From Dactylis glomerata (lineage: Eukaryota > Streptophyta > Magnoliopsida > Poales > Poaceae): a stretch of DNA of 64,000 nucleotides. Below, piece after piece: positions 1 to 12,182 of the stretch; position 1 is the stretch's first letter; each line of letters opens with the position of its first letter. Location of the stretch: contig QXEO01001027.1 of assembly GCA_007115705.1 (NCBI GenBank), positions 432,055-496,054 of the forward strand, given 5' to 3'. A program made the translations under genes and the position numbers. The notes under the pieces were generated by a model. It had not been told where the DNA came from and ran no database searches. It saw nothing but the letters and a program-made list of their open reading frames with translations.

Positions 1-304
1 ACCGAAAGCTCTTGACAGAAACTTCCGTGTGTCCTCGAGAACGTTTGGTTATTATAAGTTACACAACCGGCTTGTCCTTTGCTGAAGAAAGGATTGAGCC
101 ACTTGCTGCAATTATTACTACTGTCTTTTATTTACTCGCACTTTATTTACTTGTATTACCAAATACCCCTGAAAACCCGTTTGCTAGTATTTGCAGTGAA
201 ACCTTGATCAAAATCACTAGTCAACACCTTCTGCTCCTCGTTGGGTTCGACACTCTTATTTATCGAAAGTACTACGATACACCCCCTATACTTGTGGGTC
301 ATCA
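1..304 (+). repeat. 3' portion of the 5' LTR of Athila copy A
   Basis: It ends GGGTCATCA at 304, the same end as the LTRs finishing at 8938, 36996 and 45735. The primer-binding site follows 11 bases later. All 304 bases match the 5' LTR of copy B, but there are many differences from this element's own 3' LTR. Confidence 0.9.
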
Positions 305-315
305 AGACTATTTTC

Positions 316-333
316 TGGCGCCGTTGCCGGGGA
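316..333 (+). other. Primer-binding site for tRNA-Asp
   Basis: TGGCGCCGTTGCCGGGGA is the perfect 18-base complement of the 3' end of plant tRNA-Asp. Minus-strand DNA synthesis of Athila elements starts here. Confidence 0.88.
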
Positions 334-413
334 GTGAAGCGCTATTGAAGAGTGGAATTGGTAAAGGTAACCGTCACTGTGAGTATTGTTTTTATTTTTT
401 ATTTTACTCTGCT

Positions 414-1576
414 ATGGAGAACTCTCCATTTGGTTTCCTATTCGGAAACACTTCTACTACTGCTGCACATGTGGATGAACCACCACCGCCACCACCTGCT
501 AAAATTGATCCTTTTAAAATACCTATGAAAATTGTTGGGCGTATTATGGGTAACGGCTATTCAGGAGATGGAACTGTCCATCCGGGTGATCACTTATTAT
601 TTATACATGAATTATGCGAGTTGTTCAGGTGTGCAGGTATTTCACCAAGCCAGGTCAAGAAGAAGCTATTCTCTTTATCATTGAAAGGCAGAGCTGAGGA
701 GTGGTATCGACTGCTCCAAGATGGTCCATCTATGGCATGGGAGGACATTGTACCTCTCTTTTATTCCAAGTTTTATCCTCCAAGTGAAATCCATAAAGAT
801 CGTAATCGGGTATATAATTTTTGGCCTCATGATGGAGAGAGTATTGCCTAAGCGTGGGGGAGATTGAAGTTACTAATGCTCAAATGCCCCATTCATGAGC
901 TCCCCAATAATATTGTTATTGATAATTTTTATGCGCGGCTTACTCTTCCTGATAAGGATTATTTGGATGCTTCTTGCTTTGGATCATTTACTCATATGAA
1001 AGAAGATGCTAAGTGGAAACTTCTTGACCGTATACAAGAGAATGCTGAAGGTTGGGAAAACGACAAAGGTAGGAAGTCAGGTATAAACTATGATTATGAA
1101 TGCATTAAATCTTTTATGGGAACCGATGACTATTATAGTGTTAGCACTGCTTATGGTCTTGATTCACAAATACTTGCTAATTGTCTTAAGGCCTTTGCCT
1201 CTTATCTTGATGTTCCAAAGAAAGATTGGAACAAATATCATGCGCCTTATAAAGACTCTATTAGTCATATACCTGCTGTAGCTACTGAAGTTTGTACGGT
1301 TGATAGCATTGTGCCTGAACCTTATTTTGAGAAGACACCTTTCCCTGCTAAGGTAAAAAAGTATTCTACTTTGGTAAGTGTGTCTAATAAAAGTACTAAA
1401 AAAGCTGCAGAACCTGATGAGCAAATTACTATTAAGTCTCCTGTAGCTATATTGAAGGATCTTGTTACTAAAGATGTAGGGGATGAATATATTCTCTTTT
1501 GTGAAGATGCTTATAACATTCTCTCACATCCTAAAAAGCATAGGAAAACAAGTGTTCCTGTTATTTCTGTCAGGAT
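414..1576 (+). pseudogene. gag: Athila gag pseudogene, copy A
   Basis: Gag forms the virus-like particle of the retrotransposon. The frame starts at the ATG at 414 (MENSPFGFLFG), the first ATG in this frame after the primer site that lies in the body of the element. An in-frame TAA at about 849-851 follows GESIA, where relatives continue with a Gln and AWGRLK. The frame then runs on (CPIHELPNNIVIDNFYARL) to about 1576. A missing base there puts gag and the protease in different frames. No CCHC knuckle was seen. The stop and the frameshift are also present in copy B. Confidence 0.82.
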
Positions 1577-1579
1577 TGA

Positions 1580-4500
1580 AATGATTGCTATTATGGTTTA
1601 TGTGATATTGGTGCTAGTGCAAGTGCTATTCCTTTAGAGCTTTACAAAGAAATTATGCATGAGATTGGCGCTTGTGAACTTGAAGATATTGATGTGGTTG
1701 TTCAGCTTGCTAACAGAGAGACTGTTTGGCCTCTTGGTATTGTTCGAGATGTGGAAGTTCTTTGTGGTAAGACTAAATACCCTACTGATTTTTTAGTACT
1801 TGGTAAGGAGGCTAGTAAAACTTGTCCTATTATTTTTGGTAGACCATTTTTGAACACTTGTGGCGCCGTGATAGATTGTAAGAAGGAGAATTTTTTTACT
1901 AAGTTTAATGGAGAGTCTTATGAGTTTAATTTTTCCAAGTTTGCTAAGACTTCTTATGAAAATGACACGCCTAATGAAAAATTTCGAGTTGAACAGCTCG
2001 CTTCTATTGCTCTTGCTCCTAATAATGCTTTGCAGCAATTCATGGAAGATCAAGAAAGTGATGTTTTCAGCAAGGAAAGAGAAGAGATTGACGATATTCT
2101 TCTTTGTCAACCACCATTAATCAAGCATAATCTACCTGTGGAGGATCTTGGTACCACTTTGCCGCCTAAGGAAGATCATGTTTTCAAATTAGAGCCTTTG
2201 CCTGATAATCTTAAATATGCTTACATAGATGATAAGAAAATATATCCTGTTATTATTAGCTCTAAACTTTCAGGAAAGGAAGAAGAAAGATTATTGGAGA
2301 TATTGAGGAAACACCGAGGAGCTATGGGATATACTCTTGATGATTTAAAAGGGATTTCTCCCACTTTATGTCAGCATGCCATTAATATGGAGAAAGACGC
2401 GAAACCAGTCGTGGAGCATCAACACCGCCTAATTCCCAAGATGAAGGATGTGGTAAGAAATGAGGTATTAAAACTCCTTGATGCTGGTATTATTTATCCT
2501 ATTGCTAATAATAGATGGGTTAGTCATGTTCATTGTGTTCCCAAGAAAGGAGGTATGACTGTTGTGCCTAATGAGAATAACGAGCTTATTCCTCAAAGGG
2601 TAGTAGTTGGTTATAGGATGTGCATTGATTATAGGAAGGTAAACAAAGTTACTAAGAAAGATCATTATCCTTTACCGTTTATAGATCAGATGCTAGAAAG
2701 GTTATCTAAGAAAACTCATTTTGTTTCCTTGATGGTTATTCTGGTTTTTCTCAAATTGCCGTTAAAAAGGAAGATCAGGAGAAAACCACTTTTACTTGTC
2801 CTTATGGAACTTATGCTTATAGACGTATGCCGTTTGGTTTATGCAATGCTCCTGCTACTTTTCAAAGATGCATGTCTGCTATTTTTCATGGCTTTTGTGA
2901 AGAAATTGTGGAGGTCTTCATGGACGATTTCTCTGTCTATGGAACTTCTTTTGATAATTGTTTGCACAACCTTGATAAAGTTTTGCAGAGGTGCGAAGAA
3001 ACTAACCTTGTTCTTAATTGGGAGAAATGCCACTTTATGGTAAACGAAGGAATTGTCCTTGGACATAAAATTTCTGAAAGAGGTATTGAAGTTGACAGAG
3101 CAAAAGTGGAGGCAATTGAGAAAATGCCCTGTCCCAGAGATGTTAAAGGTATTCATAGTATTCTTGGTCATGCTGGTTTCTATAGGAGGTTTATTAAAGA
3201 TTTCTCTAAGATTTCAAAGCCTCTTAATAATCTTCTTCAAAAAGATGTATCATTTGTCTTTGATGATGATTGTAAGGAAGCTTTTGAAACTCTTAAGAAG
3301 GCTTTAACTACTGCTCCTATTGTTCAACCACCTGATTGGAATTTACCTTTTAAAATTATGTGTGATGCTAGTAATTTTGCTGTTGGTGCTGTTCTTGGAT
3401 AGCGAGTGGATAATAAGTTGAATGTTATTCATTATGCTAGTAAGGCTCTTGATGCTGCTCAGAAGAATTATGCTACTACTGAGAAAGAGTTTCTTGCTGT
3501 TGTTTTTGCATGTGATAAGTTTAGATCTTACATTATTGATTCTAAAGTTACTATTCATACTGATCATGCTGCTATTAGATATCTTATAACTAAGAAGGAT
3601 GCTAAGCCTAGGCTTATTAGATGGGTGTTGCTTTTACAAGAATTTGATTTGCATATCGTAGATAGGAAAGGTGCTAAAAATCCTGTGGCTGACAACTTGT
3701 CTAGATTGGAAAACATTTCTTTTGATCCTATTCCTGTTAATAATAGTTTTCCAAATGAATAGTTGGCTGCAATAAATGTAACTTTGCGAGACCTTCCTTG
3801 GTATGCTGGTTATGCTAACTTTATTGTTTCCAAGTATTTGCCTCTAACCTTTACAGCTCAGCAAAGAAGAAAATTCTTCTATGATTTGAGGCATTATTTT
3901 TGGGATGACCCACACTTATATAAAGAAGGAGTTGATGGTATTATGCGAAGATGTGTACCGGAATATGAGCAACAAGAGATATTAAGAAAATGCCATGGTA
4001 GTGCTTATGGAGGGCATCATGCTGGAGATAGAACCGCGCAAAAGGTTCTACAATCAGGTTTTTATTGGCCAACCCTCTTTAAAGATGCCAGAAGGTATGT
4101 TTTATCTTGCGATGAATGTCAAAGAGTTGGTAATATTTCTAGACGCAATGAAATGCCTATGAGTTACACTCTTGTTATTGAACCATTTGATTGTTGGGGA
4201 TTTGACTTTATGGGCCCTTTTCCTCCTTCAAAAGGCTATACCTACATACTTGTTGCTGTTGATTATGTTACTAAATGGGTAGAAGCCATACCTACAAAGA
4301 GTGCCGATGGTGAGACCTCGTTAAAGATGCTTAAGGATGTTATTTTTCCTAGGTTTGGTGTGCCTAGATATCTTATGACTGACGGAGGTTCTCATTTTAT
4401 TCACGGTGGTTTTAGAAAAACTCTTGCTAAATATGATGTTAATTATAGAATTGCTTCTGCTTATCATCCCCAAACTAGTGGGCAGGTAGAGCTTTCAAAT

Positions 4501-5067
4501 AGGAAGATCAAGTCTATCTTGCAGAAGACTGTCAATAGATCTAGGAAAAATTGGGCTAGTAAGTTAAACGATGCTTTATGGGCTTATAGAACTGCTTATA
4601 AGAACCCCATGGGTATGTCTCCTTAAAAGATGGTTTACGGAAAAGCATGTCACTTGCCTTTAGAATTAGAACACAAAGCTTTTTGGGCAGTGAGAGAGCT
4701 TAATAGAGATTTTAAACTAGCCGGTAAGAAAAGGTTGTTAGATTTGAGTTCTCTAGATGAGTGGAGAAACGAAGCGTATGAGAATGCCAGGCTTTTCAAA
4801 GAGAAAGTCAAGCAATGGCATGATAAGAGAATTCTTAAGAGAGAGTTTCATGTTGGTGAGAAAGTTCTATTGTATAGGTCTCGTCTCAGATTTTTTGCAG
4901 GAAAATTACTCTCTAAATGGGAAGGACCATATGTTATTGTGGAAGTGTACCGCTCAGGTGCTATTAAGATTGCTTCATTGAAAGATGACTCTACACAAGT
5001 GGTGAATGGGCAAAGACTCAAACATTATATTTCTGGAGATTCTTATAATGAAGATGTTGATGTTTGA
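1580..5067 (+). pseudogene. pol: Athila pol pseudogene, copy A (protease, RT, RNase H, integrase)
   Basis: Domains in order: aspartic protease with the DIGAS active site at about 1604-1618; reverse transcriptase with YRMCIDYRKVNK, PFGLCNAPATFQ and FMDD; RNase H (CDASNFAVGAVLG, DNLSRL); integrase with an HHCC zinc finger (3990-4120), the acidic residues of DFMGPF and TDGGSHF, and ELSNRK. Breaks: one T is missing near 2722 relative to copy B, which shifts the RT frame; TAG near 3400 after AVLG; TAG near 3760 before LAAINV; TAA near 4624 in MSP-stop-KMVYG. The integrase C-terminal part (4630-5067) is open. The protein would have processed gag, copied the RNA and inserted the cDNA. Confidence 0.88.
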
Positions 5068-7451
5068 AACAGTTTTCTCCAAGAATTCATCCAAGACAAA
5101 TTGCAGGTACCTGCAGAGTTCGTTTTGAATAGGTAACAGTTCTAGTCAGAAAAGTTTCGCGAAAACTCTTCCTTTAATATTTTTGCTGTTTTTACTAAAT
5201 ATGAAAAATCACGAGACGAAAACGGCAGGAAAAGGAGTCCGTGTGCTCTCACACAGGGGCGCGGGCCCACCTGGCCGCGCCCTGGTGTGAGAGCACACCG
5301 GAACTCGTTTCCGTCCCGGTTTCCTCCTGTGATTTCGTTTCGATGTATAATTTTCGCCTATTTAACCCCCCGGAGTCCCCGAGGTCTGTATATCGTTTTC
5401 TCGTCGTGTTTTGTTTCGAGCTGTTTCTGTCAGGAGTTGATCTTAAGCTTGGGGGAGCACATGGCCTCTTCAAGTGACACAAGGGCAAAACCCTGTAGAT
5501 CACCAGCCAAAAGTGGAAGGAGCAAGGTTCTGGAAGAGCAAGGCCGAAAACCCTGCTTTTGAAGGACCAACGAAAGCTAGACGTATCTTTTCTCATGATG
5601 CAGGGACCAACATACATGTTTTGGATCTTAACTCCATGCCTGATATAAAGAGGGTATGCTGGTCACTGATGAGTTTTGTGCTCAATATCAAGCTTTGAAG
5701 AGGGAGGTAGAGATGCTTCAAGAAGAGAATCAGGCTTCGCAGATGCTGGAATATTTCATTAATCCAAGGCTGCTTCCACTACCACCAAAGGAGTAATTCG
5801 TCATCGGTATAGGCATCCCCTTGGCTTGTTCCAAGCTTGGGGGAGTGCCGCGGTATCACATCATTACCTTTTGCTCATTTACTTTTCAAGTAGAGTCATA
5901 TCATGAATAGAGAAGTTATCTATAGAATAGTTTGCAGTTGGAAGTATCCTCCTTAGTTGGTTATCTATGTATCCCTTGGTGTGAGTTGCGGTAATGAAAT
6001 ATTAATGAGAAGTTTATCGTTTACTTTCGCACACTTTATTTAGTTTGCAATCTTCTTATATGATAGTCTTGTTGATTGGTATTGGTATCACTTTGGGAGC
6101 ATGAGTAAATTTAGTTGGTTTTGGCAAACTAGCTTGGTCAGTAGCAACTTTACCTTGAGGTTTGAGTAGAAAAGAATAAAGAAGTGTTTGTAGTTACATC
6201 ACTTCAGTTTTCCTTATGTTTGGCTTATAAGCATTGTTATTCTCAAAGTTAAAATCATTGTACCTTCAAGGGAGTTTGCATGATTGTTCTTATTATATGT
6301 ATGTTTGTTTGTTTCATGCAACCTTATGCTTGCTACCCAGCCTTGCTAGCCAAAAACCTGTACTGAGAGGGAACTTCTCGGCATCCAAATCCAAAAGCCA
6401 AGTCACTTCCAAGAGTCCACTATAAATTCCTATGCATGGTATTTTAAGCCATTCCAAGTAATTTTTTCATGTGCTACCTTCAAAAACCTTCAAACACTTC
6501 TCATTTTGTGCCACTTTTTTAGCTCATGAGGACGTAGTGGATGGGTTTGTTATCTTCCATACTAAATTAAGTACCCCTCGACTAGGCAACTTCATCAGCT
6601 CGTCACATTTTGCAAGGGAGTTGGTCAGACCATTATAATCTCAAAAAGAAAAGAAAAGAAGCACTCCTCCGTGGTATGTGAAAGTTGGTCGGCACCGATG
6701 GAATCGGTTAGCCATGGTTTGAGAAAGGAAAAAGGTGGGGAGGAGTGCAAAGCTATAAAAGAGCACCAAAGTGCCAATTAATCAAACATTCGGAACTGCT
6801 CTCACTTGTTTAGTATGGAAGATATCAAGAACTCCGTTGCTAGTCGTTGACAAAAGCAACCACCTCTCAAAACAATTTTTACCTCTGTTTTACAAATGAA
6901 AAGCTCTACATGTTTAATCCCTGCTTCCCTCTGCGAAGGGCCTATCTTTTACTTTTATGTTGAGTCAACCTTTCCCCTCTATCTCAAGCAGCATTTGAGT
7001 TGTTATGTTTCACTCATCCATATGTTGATCCGTTTAATCATGTTTACTATTCCTTGTTTTGTACAATGCTTTGTCTGAAGGAATATATCTTTGAAAGCTT
7101 TCTATGAATGTAAAATGTTGTTTCGTTGAGCATATGGTTTTGCTATATTAGCTCTGTTTTAAAAAGGCTCCATTCAAAAGGCTAGTATAGTTGTGCATTG
7201 TTCTCTAACCAAGAACTAAAGTTTGCCATCACCAATTATAGTTAACTTTGTGCATCTTTATATGTGATTCTCTTTACTTATTGCAAGTCTTATGTAAAGG
7301 GAAGTTGCTGTCTATTATAACTTGTGCCTTTGGTGAATGTGATGCTTCTTGTCCGTATTTTGAGTATCGACACTTCACTCCATAAACCTGTGGTCATGTT
7401 ACCGAGTTTAGTTTTCGCTTGGGGACAAGCGAGGTCTAAGCTTGGGGGGGG
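5068..7451 (+). other. Post-pol tail of Athila copy A
   Basis: This 2.4-kb stretch lies between pol and the 3' LTR, where some Athila elements carry an env-like gene. It has no long frame here. A degraded version of the 118-codon ORF of copy B lies at about 5461-5795. It holds a strong stem-loop at 5241-5298 and three purine-rich AAGCTTGGGGG motifs (about 5446, 5834 and just before 7451). The last one is the polypurine tract. Many one- to three-base deletions relative to copy B are visible. Confidence 0.75.
5241..5298 (+). repeat. Strong inverted repeat (stem-loop) after pol, copy A
   Basis: GTGTGCTCTCACAC (5241-5254) is the exact reverse complement of GTGTGAGAGCACAC (5285-5298). Inside these arms GGGCGCGG pairs with CCGCGCCC. 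The total stem is about 23 bp. The equivalent in copy B is at 41941-42006. Confidence 0.85.
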
Positions 7452-8938
7452 TGATACGTCCATATTGCATCACTATTTTGTATCATAATTACTTTATTCA
7501 TTGATATATTTCATATTTAGATATTATACTTATGTTATTCCTTTGTTTTCACATGTTTGATGATCATTGAGGATTTGCTGCCGGAGTCAGGATTCTGCTG
7601 GAAAAGGCCCATCACCATATTCGGAAGATCAGGAAAACTCCAGAAAAATACCAGAAAATTCTATTTACCAAAAGGCTCCGGAAGCCAGAAGGAGGAGAGA
7701 GGAGCCAGGGGACGGCCTCACGCACAGGGGGCGCGGCCTGACCCTGGCCGCGCCGGCCCTGTGTGAGGCCACCCTGGCCCACTTCTGGTCTCGCCCCTTC
7801 GCGTACTTCATCGTCCCCGAAAACCTAAGTCAAGGGGGCTCAGAGTTAGACACAGCCGCCTCTGCGGGGCGGAAAACACCAGAGAGAGAAAAGCTCTCCG
7901 GCAGGGAGAAATCTGCCAGGGAAATTCCTTCCCGGAGAGGGGAGATCGTCGCCATCGTCATCATCATCGCCGGACTTCATCGGGATCATCATTCATCATC
8001 ATCTCCATCACCAGCACCTTCATCTCCACCATCACCACCATCCCGCTGTAACATCTTGAGTTGGATCTTGTTATATTCTTAGGGGAAACTTTCCCGGTGT
8101 TGATTACTCTTGTAGTTGATGCTATTGAGTGGAACCGTTGAATTAAGGTTTATTTCAGATTGTTATTTACCATTATTTCACCTCTGATCATGATCCATAT
8201 GATGTCTTGTGAGTAGTTCGTTTAGTTCTTGAGGACATGGGAGAAGTCAAGATGTTAGTAGTGAATTATTGTTGAGAAATATTTAATGGTTTGATATTGT
8301 TGTGGTGCTATTTCACTAGTGGTGTCATGTGAACGTCGACTACATGATACTTCACCATTTATGGGCCTAGTGAGATGCATTGTGTATTTGGCTACCAATT
8401 GTGGGGTTGCTGGAGTGACAAAACCTAAACCTCCGTTGGGAAACCATTGCACCAGGGAGCGTAGGATCTTAGAGTTTAAGGCTGTGGTTAGATTTATCTT
8501 AATTACTTTCTTGTATTTGCGGATGCTTGCAAGGGGTATAATCACAAGTGTGTATTTATCCTAGTAAGGGTAGTGCGCTAGCACAGGTTCACCCCCATAA
8601 CACCTATCAAACCAATAAAGACTATTAGCGGTATGAAGCGAAAGCTCTTGACAGAAACTCCCGTGTGTCCTCGAGAACGTTTGGTTATTATAAGTTACAC
8701 AACGGCTTGTCCTTTGCTGAAGAAAGGATTGGGCCACTTGCTGCAATTGTTACTACTGTCTTTTATTTACTCGCACTTTATTTACTTGTATTACCAAATA
8801 CCCCTGAAAACCTGTTTGCTAGTATTTACAGTGAATCCTTGATCAAAATCACTATCAATACCTTCTACTCCTCGTTGGGTTCCACACTCTTATTTATCGA
8901 AATTACTACGATACACCCCCTATACTTGTGGGTCATCA
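7452..8938 (+). repeat. 3' LTR of Athila copy A
   Basis: It starts TGATACGTCC directly after a G-rich polypurine tract and ends GGGTCATCA, 1487 bp. It aligns along its length with the LTRs of copy B (35483-36996 and 44216-45735). It contains a GC-rich inverted repeat at 7714-7770 and a CATCAT-rich microsatellite at about 7950-8040. Confidence 0.92.
7714..7770 (+). repeat. GC-rich stem-loop inside the Athila LTR
   Basis: The left arm (7714-7738, GGCCTCAC...GCGCGGCC) pairs with the right arm (7746-7770, GGCCGCGCC...GTGTGAGGCC) around a short loop. The same structure is at about 35757-35816 and 44490-44548 in the copy B LTRs. A similar one is in the LTRs of the non-autonomous element. Confidence 0.8.
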
Positions 8939-10169
8939 AGATGCACGGGTTGTTTCGCATGAGTGATCTCGGACTCCTGAGCTACTATTTGGGAATCGAG
9001 GTCGATCAGTGAGATGGGCACATCACTTTCTGTTAGGAAGCCTATGCGGTGAAAATTCTGGAGACAGCAGGAATGCAAGACTGCAAACCATTTCACACTC
9101 CCATGGACACATGTCTAAAGGTGGGGAAGAACAATGGTGGCAATCCTACCGACGCCACCAAGTACCATAACATCATCGGCAGCTTACGCTACCTGGTAAA
9201 CTCAAGGCCAGATCTGTCGTTTGTTGTGGGCTTTGCAAGTTGGTTCATGGAAGCTCTTGGAGTTCATCATTGGGCATTGGTGAAACAAATCCTGAGGAAC
9301 CTGAAAGGCACTATCAGGTATGGCTGTCGCTACTCAAAAGGTTTAGGCCTGAGTCTTGTTGGGTACAGTGACAGTGTTAGGAGCTAGGGCTGATACTAAG
9401 GTGTTAGGAGCTAGGGTTCTACCGGGTCTAGGGCGGAGGTTGTAGGGGAAAAAGGGCATTGTGTGCGGACGAGGTTGCGGTTGCCATCGGCTGGGCGCCG
9501 TCGTGCGTGAGGAGGGAGGTGCTGCAGGGAGAGGAGGCGGCTAGGGTTTAGGGTTCCGGCTCCTTGGGGAGCCGGGCAATAAAATATTCTTATTGCTTAA
9601 TTCTCCATGTAGCGTTTACAGCCATTTATATAATGAAAATAACATAACTTCTGGGCTAATTCCCTAACTAAGCCTGCCCATTGGGCCTCCTCCGGGTATA
9701 AGTAAGCCCGGTCATAACAGACAGTGACTACGCGGGTGATGTCGACGATCGGAAGAGTACAAGTGGCATCGTCTTCTTCCACGGCCCAAGCATCATCACC
9801 TGGAGCTCGCAGAAGCAATGGATCATTGCTCAATCTTCGTGAGAGGCTGAATATATTGCTGCTGCCACCACTGCTAGCCAGGCTGTGTGGCTCAGCAGGC
9901 TGCTCGGAGAAGTGCACGGGAAGGAGCCAGACAAGGTCAAGCTCTACGTGGATAACAAGTCTGTAATTTCTCTGTGCAAGAACCCCGTCTTCCAAGATCG
10001 CAGCAAACACATTGACACACAATTTCACTACATCCGTGAGTGTGCCGAGGATGGAAAGATTGAGGTAACTCATGTGGGTACCAACGATCAGGTGGGTGAC
10101 ATCTTCACCAAGGCTCCCCTCGTGCAAAATTCGTCGAGATGCATCAGCATCTTGGAATCATTGAGGTGA
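8939..10169 (+). pseudogene. Copia RT/RNase H fragment, interrupted by a solo LTR
   Basis: The frame begins with the Copia RT C-terminal motif FRMSDLGLLSYYLGIEV (8947 on) and continues through GSLRYLVNSRPDLSF to GYSDS (about 9360). After the 345-bp insertion it resumes with DYAGDVDDRKSTSG, then VWLSRLLGE, KLYVDNKSVISLCKNP, HIDTQFHYIRE and GDIFTKA, the RNase H end of Copia pol. Stops occur at 9009-9011 and near 9034, and the frame shifts near 9840. Athila copy A lies immediately upstream, so the rest of pol should be outside the window on the left. Confidence 0.88.
9375..9719 (+). mobile_element. Solo LTR inserted in Copia RNase H
   Basis: The 345-bp insertion starts TGTTAGGAGC and ends TCATAACA, so it has TG...CA ends with a TGTTA/TAACA inverted pair. 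It is flanked by GACAG on both sides (9370-9374 and 9720-9724). Removing it with one GACAG restores the Copia codons for GYSDSDYAGD. The first 15 bases are repeated at 9401. No internal retroelement domain is present, which fits a solo LTR left by recombination; a TRIM is the alternative. Confidence 0.85.
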
Positions 10170-10193
10170 AATCTTCACACTAGGATTAGGGGG

Positions 10194-10647
10194 TGAATTG
10201 AAGTAGTAATCCTACTGTTCACCATCACACTGTTGTTGGGTTCTTGTCGGAACAGTTTCAGTTTCGTCAGAGTTAGTACTCTGACTATTTTTTAGTTTGT
10301 TTCAGTTTAGCAAATAAACTCTAGAGCATGTGAGCCTGTTCTCTTGCTGGTAGTCCTAGTCTTTAGCTAGCTCGTTCTAGATCTCCACCAGGATCGCGCT
10401 GTGGGATGGCACAGCTGGCATGGTCGTGGTGGTTGCAGACTCCCATTGGGGTATCGTGGGATGGCACGATGCGAAACCTGACGTGCGTCTGATTTGTAGC
10501 TAAGTTTGTTAGCCTGGTGTATAAAGGCAATAATAGAAAACACTGCAAGTTTGCATGCAGCACAAAAATCAGACTCCCAACTTCTCGTGTTCGATAAAAC
10601 AAACCTCTCTCCCTATTCTCTGAATTTCGCTAGTTGGCAACGTCACA
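10194..10647 (+). repeat. 3' LTR of the Copia fragment
   Basis: A purine tract (AGGATTAGGGGG) ends at 10193 and is followed by TGAATTGAAG. The LTR probably ends CGTCACA at about 10647. The end is inferred because the partner LTR is outside the window. A TATA-like GGTGTATAAAGGC lies at about 10518. Confidence 0.65.
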
Positions 10648-11827
10648 ATTTTTGACAGGAAGGAAGAAGAGCCAAAAGGAAGGAAGAGAGGGGCCCGACG
10701 GCGCGTTTGGGGATGGAGAGGAGGATGCTAGCTAGGGACAAGGGTTCCGAGCCTCAGTTTGGAGGGGAAAGGAGAAAAATATGAGTGTGGCTGGCGTGGC
10801 CACACGAGGAGGAGCACACCTCCTGCTTGACTCCTCTAGGAAGAAGACAATAAGGGAGCATGTGACTTTGCTGATCCCCTTTGGTGGAGAGAAAAGAAGG
10901 GATGTGGCCTGAATTTTCCTAGAAAATTGAAAGGTTGGAAAAAGGGAGAACAAAGAAATATCTTCGGAAAGAAAAAGATGAGGGGAAGTGCATTTTTGAA
11001 AATATGATCTTATCAAAAATGGTCTGTAAAGTTTGCAATTATGGTGGTTTTAGATTGTAATTCAAAATAAGAAGAGAGGAGGGTATTTATAAAACCATAT
11101 AAAAAATAGAATTGTGCCACAAAATAATTTACTTTTTTTAGAAAACATGCAAGATATAGATTCATGATGATGTATAACGTCACGATGACGCATAAAATAA
11201 AAGAACAATCAAATTTAAAAAGGGGATTTTTCTGGAAACTGGCATACACAAATCCTCACATAATTCAGATAAATACGTTCTAAACTGGGCTGTATAGAAA
11301 TTCTCGCGTTCATGCTTATAATTTATTGTAACCTGGGTCCTCATCTTCACGTTGCTAGATATTCCCATACCGCATCTTTATATGGCATCACTGTTGCAAG
11401 CAAAACAGAATAAAATACCTTAAGCATGTATACAATGAGAACACAAGTAGTTAACTGAGTAAGCTAAAAGATATTATTCAGCATGCTATAACTGAAAATT
11501 GAATACGAAAGAGCATGCTTCACAGGAACTAGATAATTATTCAGAATAGAAATAAGAAACACGAAAAAAGTACCTATGAAATAGATCATTAGTGTTGTCA
11601 TCCCTTGAGAAATGTATGTCATGGATCACTGTGTATATATTGAAAAGATTTGGAGTGCAAAAAAATTATATCAAGTCATGATCAATTTAATTATAACAAT
11701 AATAAAAAAACATGGGGTCTTGTTTGTTCTCATCTATTAAGGATACAATAGATGTGTGGTTAAGGAGGCCTACCTGGGTTGAAAGGCGTCTCGTTGAATG
11801 AGAGGTCTGCGATGTGTCATCGTCAAA
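10648..11827. other. No recognisable gene
   Basis: This 1.2-kb stretch begins purine-rich (GGAAGGAAGAG) and becomes AT-rich. No domain, convincing long frame, terminal repeat or RNA gene was seen. Confidence 0.5.
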
Positions 11828-12178
11828 TTAGAAAAGCCTAGTATTCTGAATGACCTCCTTGATGATGATAGACGCAGAGGTCTTCTTGATTCTTGCAATG
11901 TCTAGATGGTAATCAAACTCTGCATCGTCCATATGAAGATAATACTTATAGAAGTCTCCATCTCTACGGATATGGTCCTGGAACCGTATTAAGGTATCCA
12001 TATGCCAACAGAGGTAGTATTCAGCGCGAATACTACCCATATGCTTCTGAACACAACTTATATTGGTCACATGCTCAAATTTATGTTTCGCTCCTGGTCT
12101 CTTCCCTATATTTGGAAGATCACTTGCTGCCATGCACACAAACCTATTTAGAGCGTCATCGAGAACTAACTCGATAAG
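11828..12178 (-). pseudogene. Unrecognised protein remnant
   Basis: On the minus strand a frame runs from about 12178 through the Met at 12139 to a stop near 11828, giving roughly 115 residues that look protein-like (LVLDDALNRFVCMAASDLP; RFQDHIRRDGDFYKYYLHMD). It contains several His and Cys and a charged middle. I do not recognise the family. It stops abruptly at the breakpoint with the LTR fragment at 12183, so the 5' part of the gene is probably missing. It may be a captured or relict host exon. Confidence 0.4.
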
Positions 12179-12182
12179 TTTT

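Larger units (their letters stand above)
1..8938 (+). mobile_element. Athila-type Gypsy LTR retrotransposon, copy A (5' end outside window)
   Basis: The order is LTR end, tRNA-Asp primer site, gag, protease, reverse transcriptase, RNase H, integrase, a long non-coding tail and a 3' LTR. This is the Athila branch of Gypsy elements. The 5' LTR is cut by the window start, so the target duplication cannot be checked. The element sits in a Copia fragment that resumes at 8939. It is a second copy of the element at 35483-45735. The part from 1 to about 4730 is almost base-for-base identical to that copy, while the rest carries many small differences. Gag and pol are broken by stops and frameshifts, so this copy cannot act on its own. 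Confidence 0.93.

Noticed and set aside
316..333. Possible tRNA gene at the primer sites
   Set aside because: Only the 18 bases complementary to the tRNA-Asp 3' end are present. No cloverleaf follows.
1164..1424. Minus-strand frames inside Athila gag-pol, for example 86, 105, 110 and 74 codons, in both copies
   Set aside because: They are shadows of the coding strand with low-complexity composition (Ile/Asn/Ser/Leu rich) and no domain. They are identical in both copies only because the DNA is.
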